From: RGIG5675 sp050943435
GTDB lineage: Bacteria; Bacillota; Clostridia; Oscillospirales; Ruminococcaceae
Assembly (NCBI GenBank): GCA_050943435.1
Contig: JBMNPE010000068.1
Span: forward strand, 1-7,951
Length of the DNA: 7,951 nt
Direction: 5' to 3'
Part shown: in pieces, positions 1-5,809 of the stretch
Position numbering within the stretch: position 1 is the stretch's first letter
How the letters are laid out: every line of letters begins with the position of its first letter
Translations under genes and position numbers: made by a program
The notes under the pieces: generated by a model
The model's database searches: none
Told to the model about the DNA's origin: nothing
What the model saw: only the letters and a program-made list of their open reading frames with translations

Positions 1-459
1 CCTGTCAGGCTTGAATACGAGGACGTGGTCTGCCTGCGACGCGAGCCTGCTCTCGGGCACCAGCGTCAGGGCGATCACCTTTGCGCCGCGCTTCTTCGCT
101 AGGCAGCAGCTTTCGACGGTCCTTGCGGCCTGTCCGCCCCCTGAACAGATTATCACGAGGGAATCCTTTGGTATGTAGTCGAGATAGTAGTAGTTGAATT
201 CATGGGATTCTATGACCCTGAGCCTCTTCTTCAGGTATTTCCAGCTCGCCATCTCCACGGACCCTGCGGAATACAGTGAATCCCCGATTCCAACTGCGTA
301 GACAGCTGAAAAATTAGTTCCGATGACGTCCTTAAACGACTCGCACGTTTCGGAGAACTCCGAGTACAGCCTTTCTATCTCCGCGTCATATGCCGTGTGG
401 TCATCTTCCGTAAGGGTCCATCCTTTGTTGAGCTTGAAGAAATCGTATACCTTTGCCAT
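1..459 (-). CDS. SIS-domain (sugar isomerase fold) protein, N-terminal 153 residues; gene continues past the left edge
   Basis: The open frame runs without a stop from ATG at 459 to the window edge. SIS domains bind phosphosugars in isomerases, deglycases (GlmS, FrlB types) and RpiR-type regulators. About 50 N-terminal residues precede the SIS core, which starts with VYAVGIGDSLYSAG (residues 53-66), the glycine-rich first strand and helix. A second strand, LVIICSGGGQ (101-110), sits where GlmS-like proteins carry the phosphosugar-binding Ser-Gly-x-Thr loop. Here it reads SGGGQAART, so the usual SGxT is altered and the ligand is uncertain. A third strand, KVIALTLVPESRLASQADHV (127-146), fits the typical end of the first SIS half. 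There is no HTH before the SIS core, which argues against an RpiR regulator. The start is supported by a GGAGGA site at 475-470. An enzyme or deglycase acting on a sugar phosphate or glycated amine is plausible, but the substrate cannot be named. No partner gene is visible. Confidence 0.85.
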   Translation of the reverse strand, partial: MAKVYDFFKLNKGWTLTEDDHTAYDAEIERLYSEFSETCESFKDVIGTNFSAVYAVGIGDSLYSAGSVEMASWKYLKKRLRVIESHEFNYYYLDYIPKDSLVIICSGGGQAARTVESCCLAKKRGAKVIALTLVPESRLASQADHVLVFKPDR

Positions 460-473
460 GACAATAAATTCCT

Positions 474-487
474 CCAATCTAGATTGG
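474..487. promoter_or_regulatory. Perfect 14-bp palindrome, probable operator of the SIS gene
   Basis: CCAATCTAGATTGG reads the same on both strands and sits 15 nt upstream of the SIS start codon. It overlaps the ribosome binding site GGAGGA (475-470) by two bases, so a bound protein would lie on or just after the transcription start. A perfect 14-bp palindrome in AT-rich DNA is unlikely by chance. The cognate regulator is not in the window. The symmetry would fit a homodimeric GntR/HutC-, LacI- or TetR-type repressor, but this is inference. Confidence 0.5.
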
Positions 488-498
488 TCTAATTTCAC

Positions 499-525
499 AT
501 TACACGGCTAACTATGAAACATCAA
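499..525 (-). promoter_or_regulatory. Weak candidate promoter for the SIS gene
   Basis: On the minus strand TTGATG (525-520) is followed after 15 bp by TGTAAT (504-499). The hexamers are fair matches to TTGACA and TATAAT, but the spacing is short, so this is only a candidate. A start near 492 would place the palindrome at 487-474 at about +5 to +18, a typical repressor position. Confidence 0.25.
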
Positions 526-533
526 TCTGTCAC

Positions 534-566
534 TTGCATCAGATTCTTCATGCAACTTCAAGAATC
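534..566. repeat. Two interlocking short inverted repeats
   Basis: TTGCAT (534-539) pairs with ATGCAA (550-555), and GATTCTT (542-548) pairs with AAGAATC (560-566). The arms alternate, so in RNA only one stem could form at a time. Neither stem is followed by a U-run in either direction, so this is not a terminator. It lies 75-107 nt upstream of the SIS gene and could be two operator sites. Short arms in AT-rich DNA also arise by chance. Confidence 0.3.
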
Positions 567-752
567 CTAAAGTACAAAAAAAGTGTTGTAGAAATGAATA
601 GATCTGAACCAGCTGTCTCTTCATGCCGAAAAATGGCCTTTTGTCCTCAGCTATTCTTCTACGTGGAAAATATGTGTTGATAGTATGTTATGTTTTAGAA
701 GTATTTATTATATTTATTTCTCTTTTGAAAATGGCTGAAGTTAGTACATTCT

Positions 753-784
753 AAAAAAGTGAGAGACTCTTTCGAATCTCCCAC
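753..784 (-). terminator. Rho-independent terminator of the XRE-regulator gene
   Basis: Read on the minus strand, an 11-bp stem (784-774 with 769-759, including two G-U pairs) closes a GAAA tetraloop at 773-770. Six T residues (758-753) follow directly. The GNRA loop and the immediate U-run are hallmarks of an efficient intrinsic terminator. It lies about 90 nt after the stop codon of the membrane XRE protein. There is no T-run on the other side, so it works in one direction only. Confidence 0.85.
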
Positions 785-873
785 TGATTAAGTTGATATG
801 ACAGGATCATAAAATGAATCTTCTGAGTCCCGGATCACGAGGGCTTTCTCATGCCGCAAAACGAGAACAGCAG

Positions 874-1362
874 TCAGCTGTTCCTTTTCTTTTTGCGTGA
901 ATATGATATCGCCTTGACTGCTCCGACGATCACGGTAATGAGCCCTGCAAATATGAATGCCCAGCCTATTGGCACAAAGAAGAAATTCTCATGCAGTATC
1001 CCCTGCTCGTCTATATACTCGACTGTCATGCCCTTCAGCACAAAGCACAGGAGCCCTATCACCATGAGTATTGCTCCTATGAGAGCTATCTTTGCAGCGG
1101 ACTTCATTCTTGTAGTCTCTTTTCCGTCGTCGATCAGCTTTTCCGTCATGTTGTTCATGTCTTCTTTTCCTCCGAGGATTAATTCGTCGAGGGACACCGC
1201 ATATACCCTGGATATCTCTATCAGCACTTCTATATCGGGGAGGTTCTTGTTGTTTTCCCAGTTGGATACTGCCTGTCTCGAGACGTTGAGCTTTTTGGCG
1301 GCCTCTTCCTGGGTGAGCCCCGCCTTCTTCCTGAGTTCCTTCATCTGGGTCCCGAAATCCAT
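874..1362 (-). CDS. Membrane-anchored XRE-family transcriptional regulator
   Basis: This is a 162-residue protein with an N-terminal Cro/C1-type helix-turn-helix (about residues 5-61). LTQEEAAKKLNVSRQAVSNW (16-35) gives the two core helices, and LPDIEVLIEISRVYAVSLDEL (41-61) completes the domain. A polar linker (about 65-88) leads to two hydrophobic segments (about 90-110 and 127-149) joined by a short loop rich in acidic and aromatic residues. The tail is basic (SRKKKRNS). The arrangement predicts a DNA-binding domain in the cytoplasm held at the membrane by a helical hairpin, a type common in Bacillota and often of unknown signal. The start at 1362 is chosen because GGGAGG lies at 1373-1368 and the HTH begins right after it. 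An in-frame TTG at 1443 would only add 27 unstructured residues. The gene stands alone between terminators. Its targets and signal are unknown, and autoregulation is possible. Confidence 0.85.
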   Translation of the reverse strand: MDFGTQMKELRKKAGLTQEEAAKKLNVSRQAVSNWENNKNLPDIEVLIEISRVYAVSLDELILGGKEDMNNMTEKLIDDGKETTRMKSAAKIALIGAILMVIGLLCFVLKGMTVEYIDEQGILHENFFFVPIGWAFIFAGLITVIVGAVKAISYSRKKKRNS

Positions 1363-1435
1363 CCTGTCCTCCCGCCGGTCTCCCGGCTCTCCGGTGTTCC
1401 TACGCCTGGAATCGTAATCCCCGGCATGGCGTGTG

Positions 1436-1454
1436 GCAAGCAAGCCCTGCTTGC
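1436..1454. repeat. 7-bp inverted repeat in the leader of the XRE gene
   Basis: GCAAGCA (1436-1442) and TGCTTGC (1448-1454) are perfect inverted arms around a 5-nt centre. The repeat lies 74-92 nt upstream of the XRE start codon, inside the leader if the promoter at 1577-1549 is used. It could be a site for autoregulation or an RNA hairpin. It is not a terminator, since no T-run follows. Confidence 0.35.
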
Positions 1455-1548
1455 ATTCCCCGAAAATTGGGTCAATCTGTGCTTGCGCTGCCCGGAATGC
1501 TTTAAAAATTCAGATAATTGTGCCTGCATTTTCTGCATGTACAGTGAA

Positions 1549-1577
1549 ATAGTATCATCCATTTAGTGTCTGATCAA
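1549..1577 (-). promoter_or_regulatory. Candidate promoter of the XRE-regulator gene
   Basis: On the minus strand TTGATC (1577-1572) is followed after exactly 17 bp by TACTAT (1554-1549). Each hexamer matches the sigma-A consensus at four of six positions. It lies between the operon terminator (1644-1603) and the XRE start, where a promoter is needed. The start near 1542 implies a leader of about 180 nt, which contains the inverted repeat at 1436-1454 and is unusually GC-rich near the gene. Confidence 0.4.
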
Positions 1578-1602
1578 AATTTCTGCAGCAGTATTACATC
1601 CC

Positions 1603-1644
1603 AAGAAAAGAATACAGGCACTGCAGGAATGTGCAGTGCCTGTA
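1603..1644 (-). terminator. Rho-independent terminator of the citrate-to-2-oxoglutarate operon
   Basis: A perfect 12-bp inverted repeat (1644-1633 with 1624-1613) around an 8-nt loop is followed on the minus strand by the T-rich tail TTCTTTTCTT (1612-1603). It starts 15 nt after the isocitrate dehydrogenase stop codon, as expected for the end of the operon. The A-rich side needed for a strong terminator on the plus strand is absent. Confidence 0.9.
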
Positions 1645-1659
1645 AACCAGATGTACTTT

Positions 1660-2883
1660 TCAGGCTCTCAGCTTTGCCTTGAGCCTCTGGGATTCGGCGT
1701 CGAGGAATTCGTCTGTCGTGGCCGTCACGATCCCGTCCCTAGGTTCGGCGATCCTCGCGAGGTCTCCGGTCATAATGCCATCGGATATGGTGTCGGTAAC
1801 TGACTCCCCGAGCAGTTTCCCGAACCTCTCGAGTCCCATGTTTCCGTCGAGCTCCCCGCGCTTTTCGAGGGCCCCGGCCCATGCGAATATCGTTGCAGTG
1901 GGGTTTGTGCTGGTCTTTTCCCCCCTCAGGTACCTGTAGTAGTGCTTGGTGACTGTTCCGTGTGCCGCCTCATATTCGTACTTTCCTTCCGGATTCACGA
2001 GCACAGACGTCATCATCGCGAGTGACCCGAACGCAGTGCTTATCATGTCGCTCATGACGTCCCCGTCGTAATTCTTGCAGGCCCATATGAACCCGCCTTC
2101 CGAGCGGATCACCCTCGCGACCGCGTCGTCTATGAGGGTGTAGAAGTACCTGATTCCTGCCTTCTTGAATGCGTCGCTGTAGTTCTTCTCGTATTCGTCC
2201 TCGAATACGGCCTTGAATTCACCGTCGTAGACCTTGGATATCGTGTCCTTCGATGAGAACCAGAGGTCCTGCTTTTTGTCGAGGGCGTAGCGGAAGCAGG
2301 CTTTGGCGAAGTCCCGGATGCTCTTTTCCGTGTTGTGCTGTCCCAGAAACACCGCCGGGCCGTCAGTCTTCTGCACTACGAGGCTCGTCTCCTTTCCGCT
2401 TTCACCGCGGAACACTAGCCTGCATTCGCCCGGCTCATCGGCCTTCATGTCGACGGCCTTGTAGATGTCGCCGTATGCGTGTCTCGCTATCGTAATGGGT
2501 TTCTTCCAGCACCTCACGACAGGCTTTATCCTGTCCGTCAGGATCGGGGTGCGGAACACCGTTCCTCCCATTATCGAGCGGATAGTGCCGTTGGGGGACT
2601 TCCACATCTCGGTGAGCTCGGGGTATTCCTCCATCCTCTGCCTGTTTGGCGTTATGGTCGCGCACTTCACGGCAACCCCGTATTTTAGCGCGGCCTCGGC
2701 CGCTTCCACGGTTATCCTGTCCTTGGTGGCATTTCTAGAGAGGAGCCCAAGGTCGTAGTATTCGGTCTTCAGGTCCACAAACGGGAGGATCAGCTTCTCC
2801 TTTATGGATTTCCACATGACCCTCGTCATCTCGTCCCCGTCCATCTCGACGAGGGGCACAGTCATCTGTATCTTTCCGGCCAT
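1660..2883 (-). CDS. icd: NADP-dependent isocitrate dehydrogenase, eukaryote-type (IDH1/IDH2-like)
   Basis: The 407-residue protein catalyses isocitrate + NADP+ -> 2-oxoglutarate + CO2 + NADPH in the cytoplasm as a metal-dependent homodimer. It matches the human IDH1 type (about 414 aa) along its length, not the E. coli Icd type. Visible elements are GDEMTR (16-21), the isocitrate loop SPNGTIR (96-102) with R111, ARHAYGD (133-139, with R134 matching human R132), K212, the metal aspartates D252, D275 and D279 (YDGDVMSD), and AHGTVTKH (307-314). In that cofactor loop human IDH1 has Arg-His, which contacts the NADP 2'-phosphate. Here it is K313-H314, so NADP preference is probably kept. The ATG overlaps the aconitase stop by one base (TAATG), with GGAGA at 2891-2887, so translation is probably coupled. 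It is the last gene of the operon and supplies 2-oxoglutarate, presumably for glutamate. No targeting peptide or frame problem is seen. Confidence 0.96.
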   Translation of the reverse strand: MAGKIQMTVPLVEMDGDEMTRVMWKSIKEKLILPFVDLKTEYYDLGLLSRNATKDRITVEAAEAALKYGVAVKCATITPNRQRMEEYPELTEMWKSPNGTIRSIMGGTVFRTPILTDRIKPVVRCWKKPITIARHAYGDIYKAVDMKADEPGECRLVFRGESGKETSLVVQKTDGPAVFLGQHNTEKSIRDFAKACFRYALDKKQDLWFSSKDTISKVYDGEFKAVFEDEYEKNYSDAFKKAGIRYFYTLIDDAVARVIRSEGGFIWACKNYDGDVMSDMISTAFGSLAMMTSVLVNPEGKYEYEAAHGTVTKHYYRYLRGEKTSTNPTATIFAWAGALEKRGELDGNMGLERFGKLLGESVTDTISDGIMTGDLARIAEPRDGIVTATTDEFLDAESQRLKAKLRA

Positions 2884-5135
2884 TATTCTCCGCCTTTCGC
2901 GAGCTTGCCCGAATAGTAGTTAATGAGGCACCCGTCTGCCAGTATCTGCCTCTCCTCGTCGGTGAGGTCGCCTATGGACAGGTAGATTTCCCTTCTTCCC
3001 CTGCCGTCCATCAGTATCCCGCGCACTTCGTGGGCTCCTCCGAGTATCGCCTTCCTGATTCCGGGCACAAACAGCCATGTGTCCTCGGTACAGGTGAAGC
3101 CGGAGTTTCTCGGGACAGTGAACGGGATTATGCCCCAGTTGATACAGTTGGAGCGGTATCTCTTCGTGGCGTACTCATACGCTACGTTCGCGAATCCCCC
3201 GAGAACCTTCTGGCAGGATGCCGCCTGCTCCCTGGCGGACCCGTCTCCGGGCTTCCTTGCAAATATGCAGCTGCCGACAGTAGTGCTCTCGCTGTCCGTC
3301 CCGAACAGCTTGAGGGTGTCGAGGATCTGCGTGGACGGCCTTCCGGCCTCCCGGTTCCTCTCCTCCTCCCTCATGGCCTTGCTCCTCGAGACATATTCGG
3401 GGACTCTCCTCGAAAGCGCAAATTCCGAGAGTTTTTCAGGGTTGGACCTGTAGCTGGAGGTTTCCCCTGACGGAATCAGCTCGTCCGTGGTCGTAACCTC
3501 GTCCTCTATCACCGCACAGAACTTTACGAGGAGGTTGTCCTCGAGTGCCGGCATCTTGGGCCAGTCCTTTATGTTGGGGCCGAGTCTCAGCTCAACGGTT
3601 GGATCCGCCTTGCCGTACCCGAAATAGCAGCGCTTTTCATATATGGTCCTGTCGTACATAAAGGTCCTCTTTGTGACCTCGTAGTCGACATCCATAGCGG
3701 AAGTGAGGACCCCGCCTGCGGCTGCCGTCGCAGCTATGGACCTCGCGTCCATAAGCGCAGCTGCAGCTATCTGCCCTGCGGAGGGCTTGGAGCCCTCCCT
3801 GTTCGGGAAGTTCCTCGTTGCGTGCCTTATCGAGAGGCTCTGGTTTGCAGGGGTATCCCCCGCCCCGAAGCAAGGCCCGCAGAATGCGGGCTTGAGGACC
3901 GCACCTGCGTTGAGCAGGTCTGCGGCTATTCCGTCCCTTATAAGCGCCAGCTCGATCGGGGCTGAGGACGGATACACCGAGAGGTCGAAGTACCCGTTTC
4001 CAATGGATTTCCCCCTCAGGATGTCGGCGGCTTCCGAGATGTTGCCGTACATTCCTCCTGCGCATCCTACTATGAGGCCCTGCTCAACCCTTATCTTTCC
4101 GTCCCTGCCTATGTTTCTCATGAGGTCGAGCTTCACGCCCTTGAGCTGGGAATTGCAGTTCTTTTCTGTCTTGTGGAGAATGTTCTCCGGGTCGTTCTGG
4201 AGCTCCTTTACCGTATACGCGTTTGACGGGTGGAAGGGCATCGCTATCATCGGTTCGAGCTTTGAGAGGTCGAGCCTGACCATCCTGTCGTAATATGCGC
4301 CTTCCTCAATGGAGAGCTTCCTGTATTCCTGAGGGCGTCCCACAGTCCTGTAGTAGGCCTCAGTCTCCTCGTCCGTCTCCCAGATTGAGGAGAGGCAGCC
4401 CGTCTCGGTGGTCATGACGTCTATGCCTATTCTCCAGTCCATCGGAAGGGAGGCTATTCCGGGGCCTGCAAACTCAAGAACCCTGTTTTTTACGAAACCG
4501 TCCGGGAAAACAGCTCCTGTCAGAGCTATTGCGGCGTCATGAGGGCCTACTCCGTGCGGAGGGGTCCCTTCGAGCCAGATGAGCACCGTCTGGGGCTTCT
4601 GTATGTCCCAGGTGTCTCCGACGAGCTGTTTTACCAGCTCTCCGCCGCCTTCCCCGACGCCCATCGTGCCGTAGCAGCCGTATCTCGTGTGGGAATCGGA
4701 TCCCATGATCATCTTCCCGCAGCCCGCCATCTCCTCCCTCGCAAACTCGTGTATTACCGCGAGATTGGCAGGGACGTAGATTCCGCCGTACTTCTTTGCC
4801 GCGGAGAGCCCGAAAAGGTGGTCGTCCTGGTTAATGGTGCCGCCCACGGCGCAGAGGCTGTTGTGGCAGTTCGTGAACGCATACGGCATCGGGAACTTTT
4901 TGAGCCCCGAAGCCCTCGCGGTCTGGGTTATTCCCACGTATGTGATGTCGTGGGAAATCATCGCGTCGAACTTTATGTGGTACAGCCCGTCGGTGCCGCC
5001 GATGCTGTGGGCAGAGAGGATCCTGTTCGAAATTGTCTTGTTTCTCCCGGACTCGCTTCCCGGCCCAGCCTGTACCGGCACCCCGTTCTCTATTACGACT
5101 GGTCTTACGACCCTTTCTATCGCGCTATACGTCAT
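2883..5135 (-). CDS. Aconitate hydratase, YbhJ-like 'hydratase' branch of the aconitase family
   Basis: This 750-residue cytoplasmic protein should isomerise citrate to isocitrate with a [4Fe-4S] cluster. The three cluster cysteines are C358 (VGCAGG) and C419/C422 (FCGPCFG). The active-site elements GSDSHT (145-150, D147/H149), QDDH (D105/H106, likely equal to the Asp-His pair of mitochondrial aconitase), RNFPNR (441-446) and, in the C-terminal swivelling domain, DGSAREQAAS (631-640) with S633/R635 are present. The last corresponds to the SSRE loop with the catalytic serine. The length matches E. coli YbhJ (about 750 aa) and is close to mitochondrial aconitase, but shorter than AcnA (about 890). 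The motifs are divergent, which is why homologues are often named only 'hydratase'. Its place between citrate synthase and isocitrate dehydrogenase makes aconitase the best call. ATG at 5135 has AGGAGA at 5143-5138 and overlaps the gntR 3' end by 11 nt, implying coupled translation. Confidence 0.92.
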   Translation of the reverse strand: MTYSAIERVVRPVVIENGVPVQAGPGSESGRNKTISNRILSAHSIGGTDGLYHIKFDAMISHDITYVGITQTARASGLKKFPMPYAFTNCHNSLCAVGGTINQDDHLFGLSAAKKYGGIYVPANLAVIHEFAREEMAGCGKMIMGSDSHTRYGCYGTMGVGEGGGELVKQLVGDTWDIQKPQTVLIWLEGTPPHGVGPHDAAIALTGAVFPDGFVKNRVLEFAGPGIASLPMDWRIGIDVMTTETGCLSSIWETDEETEAYYRTVGRPQEYRKLSIEEGAYYDRMVRLDLSKLEPMIAMPFHPSNAYTVKELQNDPENILHKTEKNCNSQLKGVKLDLMRNIGRDGKIRVEQGLIVGCAGGMYGNISEAADILRGKSIGNGYFDLSVYPSSAPIELALIRDGIAADLLNAGAVLKPAFCGPCFGAGDTPANQSLSIRHATRNFPNREGSKPSAGQIAAAALMDARSIAATAAAGGVLTSAMDVDYEVTKRTFMYDRTIYEKRCYFGYGKADPTVELRLGPNIKDWPKMPALEDNLLVKFCAVIEDEVTTTDELIPSGETSSYRSNPEKLSEFALSRRVPEYVSRSKAMREEERNREAGRPSTQILDTLKLFGTDSESTTVGSCIFARKPGDGSAREQAASCQKVLGGFANVAYEYATKRYRSNCINWGIIPFTVPRNSGFTCTEDTWLFVPGIRKAILGGAHEVRGILMDGRGRREIYLSIGDLTDEERQILADGCLINYYSGKLAKGGE

Positions 5136-5793
5136 TGTCTCCTGCCCCTTCCTTCTCCAGCACCTGGCTCAGCCTCTTTCCGGCATTTGTCACGTGCTGG
5201 GTGAGGGCCCTGTCGGCCTTCTCAGGGTCGCCGGTGGCTATGGCCTCGACAACCTGCCTGTGCTCCAGGATAGAATTCTTGGCCCTCGTCGCGTCCTCCA
5301 CGGAGCGCTTGCGGAACTTCTGCAGCTTGCGGTGCAGCGTGGTGAGTGTGTCCTTGAGGACTGCGCTTCCGCAGCCGGAGTAGATTTCCTCGTGGAATTT
5401 GGAGTCCATCTCCTTGACCTTTTCGCTGTCGCCCTTCCCTGCGTAGAACTCCTGCAGGTCGACTATCTCGCTCAGGTCGTCGATGTCCTTCTTATCGAGG
5501 TTTCTGGCGCATCCGGCGGCCGCCATCCCCTCGATCCTCTTCCTTATCTCGTACATCATGAGGGCGTCCTCGGAGGTTATTCCGAGCACGAAGATGCCCT
5601 TGCCTGTGTTCTCCACGAGGTTTTCCTGCTCGAGCATCCTGAGCGCCTCGCGCACGGGGGTCCTGCTCACGGAAAGCCTCTCGCAGATCTTCTGCTCCAC
5701 GAGCTCCTCGCCCCTCGTATAAACTCCCTGGAGAATATCGTTCTCCAGCCTCTCGAATACCTGGTCCGAGAGCGAAACGTTCTTGGTTATCAT
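5125..5793 (-). CDS. GntR-family transcriptional regulator with FCD ligand-binding domain
   Basis: The 222-residue protein has an N-terminal winged HTH (about residues 8-70; SVSRTPVREALRMLEQENLV at 41-60 is the GntR recognition region). A helical FCD domain (about 76-212) follows. The FCD pocket usually binds a metal through Asp and three His, and D130, H134, H178 and H200 are all present in the expected spacing (DSKFH, EHRQVVEAI, HVTNA). This metal-containing subgroup senses carboxylates in many characterised members. Citrate, isocitrate or 2-oxoglutarate are therefore plausible effectors, but this is inference from context. ATG at 5793 is preceded by AGGAGG at 5808-5803, 16 nt after the Re-citrate synthase stop. 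Its 3' end overlaps aconitase by 11 nt. It probably binds the inverted repeat at 7219-7236 and controls its own operon. Confidence 0.93.
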   Translation of the reverse strand: MITKNVSLSDQVFERLENDILQGVYTRGEELVEQKICERLSVSRTPVREALRMLEQENLVENTGKGIFVLGITSEDALMMYEIRKRIEGMAAAGCARNLDKKDIDDLSEIVDLQEFYAGKGDSEKVKEMDSKFHEEIYSGCGSAVLKDTLTTLHRKLQKFRKRSVEDATRAKNSILEHRQVVEAIATGDPEKADRALTQHVTNAGKRLSQVLEKEGAGDNDV

Positions 5794-5809
5794 GCGGCAT
5801 CCCCTCCTG

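Larger units (their letters stand above)
460..752. other. AT-rich intergenic stretch, no gene seen
   Basis: About 290 nt separate the XRE-gene terminator from the SIS start codon. The stretch is strongly AT-rich compared with the coding DNA, and I see no frame with a ribosome binding site and plausible codon use on either strand. It holds the 14-bp palindrome at 474-487, a weak promoter candidate, and two interlocking short inverted repeats at 534-566. The section 585-752 shows nothing that I can assign. Confidence 0.6.

Noticed and set aside
573..582. A-run (T-run on the minus strand) as a terminator
   Set aside because: There is no stem directly upstream of it on the minus strand.
677..711. 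TTGATA plus TATTAT as a plus-strand promoter
   Set aside because: The spacing is about 23 bp and no plus-strand gene follows, so it is probably chance in AT-rich DNA.
865..883. GAACAGC/GCTGTTC inverted repeat across the XRE stop codon as a terminator
   Set aside because: The stem is only 7 bp and is followed by a weak TCGTTTTG on the minus strand. The hairpin at 784-753 is far better and suffices.
1363..1443. Longer XRE protein starting at TTG 1443
   Set aside because: It would add 27 charged, low-complexity residues before the HTH. ATG 1362 has a good GGGAGG site and sits right at the domain start.
1341..1562. Minus-strand frame of 73 codons upstream of and overlapping the XRE gene
   Set aside because: The start lies between the predicted -35 and -10 boxes, there is no clear ribosome site, and the second half is the GC-rich leader and the XRE 5' end read in another frame.
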